DNA from: Rhodobacter sp.
GTDB lineage: Bacteria; Pseudomonadota; Alphaproteobacteria; Rhodobacterales; Rhodobacteraceae
DNA length: 57,746 nucleotides
Assembly: GCA_027489175.1 (NCBI GenBank)
Contig: JAIYAE010000030.1
Coordinates: 1-57,746 of the forward strand
Reading direction: 5' to 3'
Positions within the stretch are counted from its first letter, which is position 1, and each line of letters opens with the position of its first letter. The notes under the pieces were generated by a model. The model was not told where the DNA came from. It was given only the letters and a program-made list of their open reading frames with translations, and did not search any database. Position numbers and translations under genes: made by a program. Below are positions 37,299 to 46,497 of this stretch, piece by piece.

Positions 37299-37316
37299 TG
37301 TAAGCACAGCGTTACA
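37299..37316. promoter_or_regulatory. PpsR/CrtJ box proximal to crtA
   Basis: TGTAAGCACAGCGTTACA, ending only 11 bases before the crtA ATG, so it overlaps the region where a ribosome-binding site would lie. The two boxes of this intergenic region are 57 bases apart. Confidence 0.87.
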
Positions 37317-37327
37317 CCGGACCAGCC

Positions 37328-38167
37328 ATGCCCACCACCACTCTAAGCCTGTTCCGATTTGAGGGCCTTGGCCCCAAGCTGTGGGTCATCGGCCAGATGG
37401 CCGCTGCGCGCTTTTCCTTAAGCCGTGAGCCGCATCTGATGTTCTGGAAACTGTGCGGGTCCGGCACCGGCGAAGGCTTCACCCCGAAACCGAACTGGGG
37501 CGTCTGGGCCATCCTTGCCGCCTGGCCGGATGAGGCGACAGCGCGCCGGCAGATCGCGCAAAGCCCGGTCTGGCAGCGCTGGCGCGCCCATGCGGCTGAG
37601 GCGTGCAGTGTCTACATGTCCCCCCTTTCGGCGCGCGGGTCCTGGGCCGGGGTCAACCCCTTCGTGCCCGAAACCCACCCCGCCGATCCCGAAGGCCCGT
37701 TGGCCGTGCTGACGCGCGCCAGTGTGAAACCGGGCCGGGCGCTGCGGTTCTGGAAGCGGGTGCCCGACATCTCTGCCGTGATCGGGGCTGACCGGAATGT
37801 CCTCTTCAAGATCGGGATCGGTGAGGTGCCGCTTTTGCACCAGATCACCTTTTCCATCTGGCCCGACACGGCCAGCATGGCCCGTTTCGCGCGAGGCGAC
37901 GGCCCGCATGGCCGCGCCATCCAGGCCGTGCGCGCCGAGGGCTGGTTTACCGATGAACTTTACGCCCGCTTTCGCGTGCTGGGGTCTGAAGGCTGCTGGA
38001 ATGGCGGGCCTCTCCTGGCGGATACCGATCGTGCTGGCGGCCGACCCACTCTCACGTCAAAGGACGGACCTGACACCATCGCCGCCCTGGCGATGGCGCC
38101 ATCCGCTGTCGTCCCCGATCGATCCGCCTGCCCCTGGTCACCCCAGACCTCTAGCCCTGCCGAATGA
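37328..38167 (+). CDS. crtA: Spheroidene monooxygenase
   Basis: 279 residues. It converts spheroidene to spheroidenone with O2, a hallmark of Rhodobacter-type carotenoids. LSLFRFEGLGPKLWVIGQM and FWKLCGSGTGEGF are typical. It is the first gene of crtA-bchIDO, and its stop overlaps the bchI ATG (ATGA). Confidence 0.95.
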   Translation: MPTTTLSLFRFEGLGPKLWVIGQMAAARFSLSREPHLMFWKLCGSGTGEGFTPKPNWGVWAILAAWPDEATARRQIAQSPVWQRWRAHAAEACSVYMSPLSARGSWAGVNPFVPETHPADPEGPLAVLTRASVKPGRALRFWKRVPDISAVIGADRNVLFKIGIGEVPLLHQITFSIWPDTASMARFARGDGPHGRAIQAVRAEGWFTDELYARFRVLGSEGCWNGGPLLADTDRAGGRPTLTSKDGPDTIAALAMAPSAVVPDRSACPWSPQTSSPAE

Positions 38168-39198
38168 GGCCCCCGATGACCAAGCCCCACACCCCCCGCC
38201 AGCCCTTCCCGTTCTCGGCCATCGTCGGGCAAGAGGATATGAAGTCTGCGATGATCCTGACCGCCATCGACCCCGGAATTGGCGGCGTGCTGGTCTTTGG
38301 CGACCGGGGCACTGGAAAGTCGACGTCGGTGCGCGCGCTGGCGGCCCTCCTCCCCCCAATCGAGGCGGTGGAAGGCTGCCCGATCAACGCCCCGCGCCGC
38401 GACCTTTCCCCCGATTGGGCGCAAGGGGTGACCGACCGGATCATCACCAAGCCCACGCCCGTGGTCGACCTGCCGCTTGGCGTGACCGAAGACCGGGTGG
38501 TCGGCGCTTTGGACATCGAACGCGCCCTGACGCGCGGGGAAAAGGCGTTTGAGCCTGGCCTTCTGGCCCGTGCGAACCGGGGGTATCTGTACATCGACGA
38601 GGTGAACCTGCTTGAGGATCACATCGTGGACCTCCTCCTCGATGTCGCCCAGTCCGGCGAAAACGTGGTGGAGCGGGAGGGGCTGTCGATCCGCCACCCG
38701 GCGCGGTTCGTGCTGGTAGGCTCGGGCAACCCGGAAGAGGGCGAGTTGCGCCCGCAGCTTCTGGACCGGTTCGGGTTGTCGGTGGAAGTGACCTCGCCCA
38801 AGGACATCGAGACGCGGGTCGAGGTGATCCGCCGCCGCGATGCCTATGAAAACCAATACGACAAGTTCATGAAGACCTGGCGGGTGATGGATGCAGGCCT
38901 GCGCAACCAGATCCTCGCGGCACGTGAAGCCTTGCCGAAGTTGAAGACCCCCGGCGTCGTCCTGCACGACTGCGCGGCCCTGTGTCTGGCGCTGGGGTCC
39001 GATGGCCTGCGGGGCGAATTGACGCTTTTGCGCACCGCCCGCGCCTTGGCGGCATTCGAAGGCGATACCACCGTCCGCCGCACCCATCTGCGCCGGGTCG
39101 CCCCGATGGCCCTGTCGCACCGCCTGCGCCGTGACCCCCTGGATGAGGCGGGATCGGCTGCCCGCGTGGGCCGGACGCTGGCGGAGGTCTTGCCCTGA
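38164..39198 (+). CDS. bchI: Magnesium chelatase ATPase subunit I
   Basis: 344 residues from the ATG at 38164, which overlaps the crtA stop; the ATG at 38176 with AATGAGG six bases upstream is equally plausible. AAA+ ATPase: Walker A GDRGTGKST, Walker B YIDEVNLL, and the FSAIVGQ N-terminus. It drives Mg insertion into protoporphyrin IX with BchD and BchH. Confidence 0.97.
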   Translation: MRPPMTKPHTPRQPFPFSAIVGQEDMKSAMILTAIDPGIGGVLVFGDRGTGKSTSVRALAALLPPIEAVEGCPINAPRRDLSPDWAQGVTDRIITKPTPVVDLPLGVTEDRVVGALDIERALTRGEKAFEPGLLARANRGYLYIDEVNLLEDHIVDLLLDVAQSGENVVEREGLSIRHPARFVLVGSGNPEEGELRPQLLDRFGLSVEVTSPKDIETRVEVIRRRDAYENQYDKFMKTWRVMDAGLRNQILAAREALPKLKTPGVVLHDCAALCLALGSDGLRGELTLLRTARALAAFEGDTTVRRTHLRRVAPMALSHRLRRDPLDEAGSAARVGRTLAEVLP

Positions 39199-39203
39199 CC
39201 GAG

Positions 39204-40910
39204 ATGTCTGCCATTGCCGATCCCGTCGTGTCCTCACCCGCCTGGGAAAGGGTGCGTCTGGTCTTGATGGCGCTGGCGGTTGATCCGGCGGGTCTGGGCG
39301 GCCTTTGGCTGCGGGCGCGATCAGGCCCCGTGCGCGATGCGGTGACCGGGGCCTTTGGCGCGCTGCCCCTGCCGCTGCGCCGCCTGCATCCCTCCCTTGG
39401 GGATGAGGCGCTGTTTGGCGGCCTCGATCTGACGGCGACCCTGGCAGAGGGTCGGCAAGTGCGCACCCTGGGGCTTTTGGCCGAACCGTCCGCGCTGGTC
39501 CTGACCATGGCGGAACGCTGCCCGGCTGGCTTGGCGGCCCGGCTGGCGCAGGCACTGGATGCACCGAAGCACTGCCTTCTGGCGCTGGACGAAGGGGCCG
39601 AGGCGGAAGAGGCGCTACCCGCCGCTTTGGCCGACCGGCTAGCGATGTTCCTTTCGCTTGAGGATATCCCTTTGTCCGAGGCGTTGCCTTTGGCCCTGGA
39701 CCATGCCCAGATCATCGAAGCCCGCGCGCGCTTCCTGCGGCTGCGGGTGCCGCCGAAGGCCGCGAGAACGCTGGCCGGTGTGGCCATCAGCCTTGGCATC
39801 GACAGCTTGCGCGCTCCGCTTCTGGCCCTGCGGCTGGCACGGGTGGTCGCGGCGCTACGCGGCCATCAGGGCGTCAGGGCCGAGGATGTGACGACCGCCG
39901 CCGAACTCGTCTTCGCCCACCGCGCCACACGCTGGCCTCAGGCCGGGGACACGCCGCCCCCGCCAGCCCAGGAGCCAGAAACCCAAGGCGATAGCGACGG
40001 CGACAGCCGCCCCGACCCCGGCGACATCCCGGAAGAACTGGTGCTGGAGGCTGTCCGCGCCGCCCTGCCCGAAGCACTTCTCGACCGCCTTGCTATCGCC
40101 CGCGCCGCCCGCGCGACCGGGGGGGCCACCGGTTCGGGTGAGGCGCGACCGGGTCACAGCCACGGGCGGCCCCTTGCAGCGCGGCCGGGGCGGCCCTCGG
40201 CGGGATTGCGGCTGGACCTGATCGCCACCTTGCGCGCCGCGGCCCCTTGGCAGGGGATGCGCCGCAAGACGGCCCTGCAGGACCGGCTGGTGCACATCCG
40301 CCCGTCCGACCTGCGCATCCGGCGGTATCAGGAGCGGAACGAAAGGGTGCTGATCTTCGCCGTCGATGCCTCCGGCTCCGCCGCATTGGCGCGATTGGCT
40401 GAGGCGAAGGGAGCGGTGGAACTCCTCCTCGCCCGCGCCTATGCCCGCCGCGACCATGTGGCGCTGATCGCCTTTCGTGGGGCGGGGGCGGAACTGATCC
40501 TGCCGCCGACGCGGTCCCTGGTGCAGACCAAACGCAGGCTGGCTGGGCTGCCTGGGGGTGGGGGCACTCCCTTGGCGGCCGCCCTGCAGATGGCGCAAGA
40601 GACGGCGATCCGCGCCCGCGCCAAGGGCTTGACGCCAGTGCTGGCATTGCTGACCGACGGACGGGCGAATATCGCACTCGACGGCACACCAGGCCGCGCG
40701 CGGGCCGAGGCCGAGGCCGAGGTGGCGGCAAAAGCCTGGCGTCGGGCCGGTTTCCCGGGCGTGGTGATCGACACCGCCAACCGCCCGCAAGACGGGCTGC
40801 GCGCGCTTTCAGCCATTCTCGGGGCGGCCTACCTGCCCCTGCCCCGCGCAACCGCCGAGCGCCTGTCATCAGCCCTTGAGGCGGCGTTGGCGCCGATGGA
40901 AGCTGGCTGA
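39204..40910 (+). CDS. bchD: Magnesium chelatase subunit D
   Basis: 568 residues. A degenerate AAA+ domain without a working P-loop (about 1-240) is joined by an acidic Pro-rich linker (about 250-290) to a von Willebrand A domain whose MIDAS reads AVDASGSAA with a later LLTDGRAN. It pairs with the BchI ring. Confidence 0.96.
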   Translation: MSAIADPVVSSPAWERVRLVLMALAVDPAGLGGLWLRARSGPVRDAVTGAFGALPLPLRRLHPSLGDEALFGGLDLTATLAEGRQVRTLGLLAEPSALVLTMAERCPAGLAARLAQALDAPKHCLLALDEGAEAEEALPAALADRLAMFLSLEDIPLSEALPLALDHAQIIEARARFLRLRVPPKAARTLAGVAISLGIDSLRAPLLALRLARVVAALRGHQGVRAEDVTTAAELVFAHRATRWPQAGDTPPPPAQEPETQGDSDGDSRPDPGDIPEELVLEAVRAALPEALLDRLAIARAARATGGATGSGEARPGHSHGRPLAARPGRPSAGLRLDLIATLRAAAPWQGMRRKTALQDRLVHIRPSDLRIRRYQERNERVLIFAVDASGSAALARLAEAKGAVELLLARAYARRDHVALIAFRGAGAELILPPTRSLVQTKRRLAGLPGGGGTPLAAALQMAQETAIRARAKGLTPVLALLTDGRANIALDGTPGRARAEAEAEVAAKAWRRAGFPGVVIDTANRPQDGLRALSAILGAAYLPLPRATAERLSSALEAALAPMEAG

Positions 40911-41756
40911 ATGCCGAACACCCTTCCCCCCGACTGGCCGTTCCGGGCCGAGGCGCGCCAGATCCGCGCCCGCCCGCATGACTGGTGCGTGATTGATCAC
41001 GGGACCGGCCCCACGGTCTTGCTGCTGCACGGCGCGGGTGCCTCGGGCCATTCCTTCCGCCACCTGATCCCGGCCTTGGCTGGCTGGCGTTGCATCGTGC
41101 CGGACTTGCCGGGGCAAGGGTTTACCCGCGCCGGCAGCCGCACCCGCTTTGGGATCGAGCCGATGGCCGAAGACCTTGCCACTCTCCTCGCGCAAGAAGG
41201 CTGGCAGCCCGAGGTGGTGATCGGCCATTCCGCCGGGGCGGCGCTGGCGCTGCAATTGTCCACCCTCATCCCTTTGCGGGCGGTGGTGGGAATCAACGCA
41301 GCGCTGGGGCAGTTTGACGGTGCGGCGGGGTTCCTGTTCCCCCTCCTCGCGCGGGCCTTGTCGCTCACACCGTTTGTGCCGTCCGTGATCAGTCGGCTTT
41401 GGGGCACGGAAAGCAAGATCCGCAGCCTTCTGGATGGGACCGGATCGCCCCTCGACGCCGAAGGCGTGGCGCAATACCTGACGCTGGTGCGCAAGGCCGA
41501 TCATGTCGATGGTACGCTGGGCATGATGGCACAGTGGCGGATTGACCGGCTGATGGCACGGGCATCGCAACTGGCGGTGCGGACACTGCTTCTGGCGACG
41601 GCGGGCGACAGGATCGTGCCGCCGCGCGTGTCGAAAGCGGCGGCGGCGATGCTGCCCCGCGCCGATTATCTGGAGCTGCCGGCCTTGGGGCACCTTGCGC
41701 ATGAAGACCACGCCGGGGCCGTGGCAGAGGCGATCACCGCCTGGCTGGCGCGCTGA
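40911..41756 (+). CDS. bchO: Alpha/beta-hydrolase BchO
   Basis: 281 residues, starting right after the bchD stop (TGAATG). The hydrolase triad is visible: oxyanion LLHGAGASGH, nucleophile GHSAGAALA and His in ALGHLAHEDH. BchO always travels with bchID; its role in Mg-porphyrin synthesis is not settled. Confidence 0.92.
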   Translation: MPNTLPPDWPFRAEARQIRARPHDWCVIDHGTGPTVLLLHGAGASGHSFRHLIPALAGWRCIVPDLPGQGFTRAGSRTRFGIEPMAEDLATLLAQEGWQPEVVIGHSAGAALALQLSTLIPLRAVVGINAALGQFDGAAGFLFPLLARALSLTPFVPSVISRLWGTESKIRSLLDGTGSPLDAEGVAQYLTLVRKADHVDGTLGMMAQWRIDRLMARASQLAVRTLLLATAGDRIVPPRVSKAAAAMLPRADYLELPALGHLAHEDHAGAVAEAITAWLAR

Positions 41757-41770
41757 CCGTTCGGGCCAAC

Positions 41771-41796
41771 GGCAAAAGTTTTCGAAAACTTTTGCC
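41771..41796. terminator. 26-bp perfect palindrome between bchO and idi
   Basis: A perfect palindrome centred on TTCGAA with arms GGCAAAAGTTTTC / GAAAACTTTTGCC, 14 bases after the bchO stop, between two convergent operons. It probably works as a bidirectional terminator. Confidence 0.7.
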
Positions 41797-41816
41797 AAAT
41801 TCCTTCGAAGGAATTT
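41797..41816. repeat. 20-bp perfect palindrome abutting the first
   Basis: AAATTCCTTC / GAAGGAATTT, also centred on TTCGAA, immediately next to the 26-bp palindrome and 12 bases from the idi stop. The pair looks like a repeated intergenic element, though copy number cannot be judged here. Confidence 0.7.
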
Positions 41817-41828
41817 GGGTCCAAACGG

Positions 41829-42377
41829 CTAGCGCAGGCTTCCTGCCAGCGCACCGAAGATGCGGTCCATATGCTCGGTCAGGTAAATCCGCAGCCAGGG
41901 GGTGAATTGGTCGGGCGTGCGCAAGACCTCGGCCGAGAGGTCGTAAAGGTCGACCCAGCGCACGGCCTGCACCTCGGACGGGTTCGGCTGGATGCGCAGA
42001 TCAGTTGCGGCTTCGGCGACGAAGATATCGACCAGCTCATGCTCGATCAGGCCTGATCCCACGTCGGCGCGGTATTCGACGCGGCCCGCGAAGGCGGGGT
42101 ATAGGCCGGTGATCCCAAGCTCTTCCCGCAGGCGGCGAATGGCGCAGGTGGCGGGGTCTTCCTCCCAGCGGGGGTGGGTGCAGCAGGTGTTGGCCCAAAG
42201 GCCCGGCGTATGATACTTGCCCGCTGCGCGCTGCTGGATCAGGACCCGTGGGCCGTCCAGCACGAAGACCGACACTGCCTTGTGTCGCAACCCGCGCTGG
42301 TGAACCTCAAGCTTCCCAAGGGGTTGCAAGCGGCCATCGACCCAGACGGGGATCATTTCCTCAAGAGTGCCGTCCAT
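41829..42377 (-). CDS. idi: Isopentenyl-diphosphate delta-isomerase (type I, Nudix)
   Basis: 182 residues from the ATG at 42377. It interconverts IPP and DMAPP for carotenoid and phytyl synthesis. The active-site Cys is in ANTCCTHPR, and the Nudix box AIRRLREELGI follows. It starts 2 bp after bchP, as in Rhodobacter (ORF176). Confidence 0.95.
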   Translation of the reverse strand: MDGTLEEMIPVWVDGRLQPLGKLEVHQRGLRHKAVSVFVLDGPRVLIQQRAAGKYHTPGLWANTCCTHPRWEEDPATCAIRRLREELGITGLYPAFAGRVEYRADVGSGLIEHELVDIFVAEAATDLRIQPNPSEVQAVRWVDLYDLSAEVLRTPDQFTPWLRIYLTEHMDRIFGALAGSLR

Positions 42378-42379
42378 CG

Positions 42380-43573
42380 TCAGACCCAGCCGGGCTTCAC
42401 CCAGCCCATCAGATGCGCCACGTTCTTCACCCCGATCTTCAGATGCGCCAGGGGCCGCGCGGCGACAAGTTTCTTGTTCATGTAAGCCTCAAACGTCAGC
42501 TTCTGCACATCCACGTCATGGCAGAGGCTGACAAAGCGTTCGCGCCGATCGTCGGACTTGTAATAGGCGTCCTGCATCGACCGCAAGACTTTGAACACGG
42601 TCTTGTTGTCCTTCATGAACAGCTTGCGGGCCAGTTTCAGGTCGCGGGCCTTGCCTGAGGCGAGGCAGGCCTGCGCCGCCGTGGCGGCCACCCGGCCCCC
42701 CAGCATGGCGTAATAAATCCCCTCACCCGAACTTGGCGCCACCACCCCGGCAGCATCGCCCGCAAGCACCACGTCGCGGCCATTGTCCCACTTGTCCAAG
42801 GGCTTCAGCGGGATCGGTGCGCCTTCGCGGCGAATGGTTTCGCAACCCGTCAGGCCGGCCGAGGCGCGCAGCGCGGCGGTGGCTTCCTTCAGGTTCACGC
42901 CATCAATCCCGGTGCCCATGCCAACGCTGGCCTGCGCGCCATGCGGGAAGACCCAGCCGTAGAAGTCAGGCGAAATGCGGCCGTCATAGATCACGTCGCA
43001 GCGCCCGGGGTCATAGTCGGCGTTGGCGGCGGCGAGCGCCTCGGGGGCCTTGATGATCTCATGATAAGCGATGACGTAAGGGATGGTGTCGCCGCCCGGA
43101 ACCTCATCGCGGGCCACGACGGACCGCGCGCCATCGGCCCCGACGATCAGGCGCGTCAGGCTGCGGCGTTCCTCACCCGACGCTTTGTCGCGCCAGACGA
43201 CATGGGTGCCGGCACTATCACGCTCGATCCGCAGGTAGGTGCCGGTCAGGCGGTCCGCCCCGGCTTTCACTGCCCGGACGCGCAGGAATTCGTCGAAATG
43301 CTCACGATCCACCATCCCGACATAGCCGTTCTCGATATGGATATCGACGGACCTTCCCGTGGGTGAGATCATGCGCGCGGTGTTCACCTTGGCGACGATG
43401 TATTCATCCGGGATCGCGAAATCCTTGATGGCGCGGGGCGGGATCGCACCGCCGCAGGGCTTGATCCGACCATCGCGGTCCAGCATCGCCACGCGCTTTC
43501 CGGCGCGGGCAAGGTCTTCCGCCGCCGTCGCCCCGGACGGCCCGCCGCCCACCACGAACACGTCATAGGTCAT
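42380..43573 (-). CDS. bchP: Geranylgeranyl diphosphate/bacteriochlorophyll reductase
   Basis: 397 residues from the ATG at 43573, which has GGGAG seven bases upstream; an ATG at 43579 overlapping the previous stop is the alternative. It reduces the geranylgeranyl tail to phytyl. The FAD motif VVGGGPSGATAAEDLA and KPCGGAIPP are typical. Confidence 0.96.
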   Translation of the reverse strand: MTYDVFVVGGGPSGATAAEDLARAGKRVAMLDRDGRIKPCGGAIPPRAIKDFAIPDEYIVAKVNTARMISPTGRSVDIHIENGYVGMVDREHFDEFLRVRAVKAGADRLTGTYLRIERDSAGTHVVWRDKASGEERRSLTRLIVGADGARSVVARDEVPGGDTIPYVIAYHEIIKAPEALAAANADYDPGRCDVIYDGRISPDFYGWVFPHGAQASVGMGTGIDGVNLKEATAALRASAGLTGCETIRREGAPIPLKPLDKWDNGRDVVLAGDAAGVVAPSSGEGIYYAMLGGRVAATAAQACLASGKARDLKLARKLFMKDNKTVFKVLRSMQDAYYKSDDRRERFVSLCHDVDVQKLTFEAYMNKKLVAARPLAHLKIGVKNVAHLMGWVKPGWV

Positions 43574-43575
43574 GG

Positions 43576-44862
43576 TCATTCTCCCGGAACCAGCTGGGGG
43601 GAGCGGGCGCTGAGGCGACCGCCATCGATGATCCGCCAGGCCATGAGGCCCGCCGCAAGAAACAGAACCGCCTCGGCCGCGAAGACCAGGCCGAAGGCAT
43701 CCGCCGTGTCGCCAGAAACGCGCAAGACATCGACCAGCGCCGCCCCGGCAAAGCCGCCAAGGCCTTGCGCAATGGCCTGCGATGCGCCCCAGACACCCAT
43801 CCGCGTGCCCTCACGCCCGGAACGCCCCTGGCCCGCCAGCTGCATCATCGCCCCGATCGAGGCGATGGCGAACATGCCGGAAAAGACGCCCAACACCGTG
43901 ACGGCCGGGGTCAGGAACCCGATGCCAAGTTGCCCAAGTGCGGCGATCAGCGCCAGCATCACCGCTGACCCGACGCAGCCCGCGGTGACCCAGATCCGCA
44001 GCGTGCCGATCTTCAGGAACGACACCGCGATGCCCACGGCCAGCATGCCGACAAACATACCGCCATGCTGCGCGCCCGAAAGACTGGTCGATTGGCCGGG
44101 GGTGTAGGCAAAGACAAGGCCCGCATAGGGTTCAAGGATCAGTTCCTGCAGGAAGAAAGCGGTCATCGACAGGAAGATGAACAACGTGAAGACCCGGGTG
44201 CGGGTTTCGGACCAGACCTCGGCCAGGCCCTTGATCAAGGGGGTCTCATCGGGCAGGCGGGTCGGGATGACCTTGCGCTCGATCCCCCAGATGGCGGCGG
44301 CGGTCAGGGCCACGGCGCCAAGGGTGACGACGGCCACGATGACCATCAGGCGCTGCGGGGAATAGGGGTCCAGAAGCGCACCGATCACGCCACTGGTGAC
44401 GGCAATCCCGAAGATCATCATCAGCCAGGTGATCGTCGCCGCCGCAGCCCGCCGCTCTGGCGCGCAGCCACTGGCGAGAAGCGCCAGGAGTGAGGTGCCA
44501 GAGGCCCCGGCCCCTAGCCCGATCAGCACATAGGCCAGGACCGAAAGCCCCAGACCAACCCCCTGCCCGGCGATCCCGAGCGCCACCATCAGCGACGCCA
44601 GGAACGCGCCCGAGGAGAGAATCGCCATCCCGCCGATGATGAACCGCGTGCGGTTGCCCTGCGCGTCAGACCAGAAGCCCCAGCTGGGCCGGGTGATCTG
44701 CACAAAAGAATGAAGCGCCACCAGCGCGCCTGACAGCATGGCCGGCAGCGCCAGTTCGACCGACATCAGCCGGTTGAGGGTTGAGGTCGTCAGCACCACC
44801 ACCGCGCCAAGGCACAGTTGCACCAGACCCAGCCGCGCGATCTGGGTCCAGCTGAGGGTCAT
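43576..44862 (-). CDS. PucC/LhaA family membrane protein (ORF428)
   Basis: 428 residues, 12 hydrophobic segments, MFS-like BCH/PucC family. Relatives help assemble LH1 or LH2 or deliver bacteriochlorophyll. It has exactly the length and place of R. capsulatus ORF428 (between bchG and bchP). Start and stop overlap its neighbours or nearly so (ATGA with bchG). Confidence 0.92.
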   Translation of the reverse strand: MTLSWTQIARLGLVQLCLGAVVVLTTSTLNRLMSVELALPAMLSGALVALHSFVQITRPSWGFWSDAQGNRTRFIIGGMAILSSGAFLASLMVALGIAGQGVGLGLSVLAYVLIGLGAGASGTSLLALLASGCAPERRAAAATITWLMMIFGIAVTSGVIGALLDPYSPQRLMVIVAVVTLGAVALTAAAIWGIERKVIPTRLPDETPLIKGLAEVWSETRTRVFTLFIFLSMTAFFLQELILEPYAGLVFAYTPGQSTSLSGAQHGGMFVGMLAVGIAVSFLKIGTLRIWVTAGCVGSAVMLALIAALGQLGIGFLTPAVTVLGVFSGMFAIASIGAMMQLAGQGRSGREGTRMGVWGASQAIAQGLGGFAGAALVDVLRVSGDTADAFGLVFAAEAVLFLAAGLMAWRIIDGGRLSARSPQLVPGE

Positions 44863-45758
44863 GCCAGCCCCCGCAACGCGAAGGCGGTGACCATCATGCC
44901 CGCGACGTAAAGGACAACCCCGGTGCCGTTGTACCAGGGCGCCTTGCCCTTGGGGTCACGGAACAGGACCCGCATCGCCATAATCTGCGCTGCCAGAAGG
45001 GCCGTGACCGCCAGCGCGTGCCAGGGCTTGTCCAGCACCAGCAGGAAACAGATGACCAGGGCCTGCGCCATGCCCATCACCGTGCAGGCAATCTTGGCCG
45101 CAACCTCCGGCCCCAGCACCACGGGAAGCGAGCGCACGCCATGCTGACGGTCGCCTTCCAAGGCCTTGAAATCATTCAGCGTCATGATGCCATGCGCGCC
45201 AAAGGCGTAAAGGGCGGCCATCATGACGACTTCAAACCTTGGGGCCGTGCCCAAAAGCACCGCCGCGCCAGTGAACCACGGCAGACCTTCATAGGACAGG
45301 CCGACAAGCCCCGGACCCCACCAGCCATTGCGCTTCAGCCGGATCGGCTCGGCCGAATAGGCCCAGGCGGCGATCACGCCGACCACGGTTGCGCCAAAGC
45401 CCCAGGGACCAAGCAGCCAGCCGACCGCCAGCGACAGCCCCGTCATCGCCAGCGCGATCCACAACCCCCAGCGGCCGGGGATGCGGCCCGAGGGGATTGG
45501 CCGGTCGGGTTCGTTCACCGCATCGACATGCCGGTCGCACCAGTCATTCGCGGCCTGGCTCATCCCGCAGACGATTGGGCCGGCCAGCACCATGCCCAGA
45601 ACGACCGTGGCCCAGTTCGCGCCAAGCGGGATGCCCGAAGACACGGCACCGCACAGAAAGGCCCAGATCGGCGGGAACCAGGTGATCGGCTTGATCAGCC
45701 GCAGCATGGCGCGCGGTTCAGGATACTGGCGGACGGGGATGATGGAGCTGACAGTCAT
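44859..45758 (-). CDS. bchG: Bacteriochlorophyll synthase
   Basis: 299 residues. UbiA-type prenyltransferase that attaches the geranylgeranyl/phytyl tail to bacteriochlorophyllide a in the membrane. The Asp-rich motif is in AANDWCDRHVDAVNEPDRP, and the second in NDFKALEGDRQ. An in-frame TGA sits two codons before the ATG at 45758, so the start is at or after this codon. No ribosome-binding site is visible. Confidence 0.95.
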   Translation of the reverse strand: MTVSSIIPVRQYPEPRAMLRLIKPITWFPPIWAFLCGAVSSGIPLGANWATVVLGMVLAGPIVCGMSQAANDWCDRHVDAVNEPDRPIPSGRIPGRWGLWIALAMTGLSLAVGWLLGPWGFGATVVGVIAAWAYSAEPIRLKRNGWWGPGLVGLSYEGLPWFTGAAVLLGTAPRFEVVMMAALYAFGAHGIMTLNDFKALEGDRQHGVRSLPVVLGPEVAAKIACTVMGMAQALVICFLLVLDKPWHALAVTALLAAQIMAMRVLFRDPKGKAPWYNGTGVVLYVAGMMVTAFALRGLA

Positions 45759-45759
45759 G

Positions 45760-45777
45760 TGTCAATTAAACATTACA
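45760..45777 (-). promoter_or_regulatory. PpsR/CrtJ box touching the bchG start
   Basis: TGTCAATTAAACATTACA, ending one base from the ATG of bchG. The rest of the 45778-45915 gap holds only a weak 6-bp hairpin (45788-45802) and no gene I can support. Confidence 0.85.
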
Positions 45778-45915
45778 GTTGCCCGCCAAGCAAGCGTTGC
45801 TTTGTCGCGGGGGGCGGGAATCGGGGGGCAGTAAATCGGGGCCGCTCGTCCCTCCCTGCGGTCAGTCCTCGCTGGCGGCGGCGAAGAGGCCACAATTGGG
45901 CATGATGAGTAGCGG

Positions 45916-46497
45916 TTAGCGCGGACGAATCACGAAGCGGCTGATGCGGCGGTCTTCGGTCGCCTCGACACGGGCCGCGGGCCAGACCAAAGCCCGGTAC
46001 AGCCGGGTGAAGACGGCGGCATGCCAATGGCAGGGTCGCCCCAGACCCGGGCTTAACGGGTTGTCGGCAATCTCTATCGTCACCGGGCGATGCGCGGTCA
46101 CCGCAAAGCGCCCCGATCCGGCAAAGGTCCAGGCATGGCGGGTGATCGCGGCGGTCAAGAGCCTTGCGCCAAGGGGCGCGGGCAAGGCCCGGATCAGCGC
46201 CTTGGCCGGGCCGGGAATCCGGTGGGCCAGGATGTAATCAGCGGTGGCAGTGCCGGCGCGGGTCATCAGCGCGTCGGCCTTGTCGGGCAGATCACGATAC
46301 ACCGTCAGATGCACCGCGCGGCAGGCGGCTTCGGGCCACATCCCCGCATCTGGCGGAGGAACCACCTGCCCCGCCGCCTGCATCACCCCGTCGCGCGCGG
46401 CCCCGCCAAGCTGATCGTCCAGCACCGCCACCAACTGCAGGATGGCGTTCGGCCCGATCCGCGCCCCTTCACCCGGATGGGGGAACCCGCCGTCCAT
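45916..46497 (-). CDS. bchJ: BchJ (V4R-domain protein, former 4-vinyl reductase candidate)
   Basis: 193 residues. The second half matches a V4R (4-vinyl reductase) fold, with Trp/His/Cys region RPCHWHAAVF near the end. BchJ was named for divinyl reduction but is now thought to help carry or present intermediates. Its ATG abuts the bchE stop (TAGATG). Confidence 0.88.
   Translation of the reverse strand: MDGGFPHPGEGARIGPNAILQLVAVLDDQLGGAARDGVMQAAGQVVPPPDAGMWPEAACRAVHLTVYRDLPDKADALMTRAGTATADYILAHRIPGPAKALIRALPAPLGARLLTAAITRHAWTFAGSGRFAVTAHRPVTIEIADNPLSPGLGRPCHWHAAVFTRLYRALVWPAARVEATEDRRISRFVIRPR

Noticed and set aside
37960..39564. 534-codon minus-strand open frame over crtA/bchI/bchD
   Set aside because: Crosses three coupled plus-strand genes; shadow composition.
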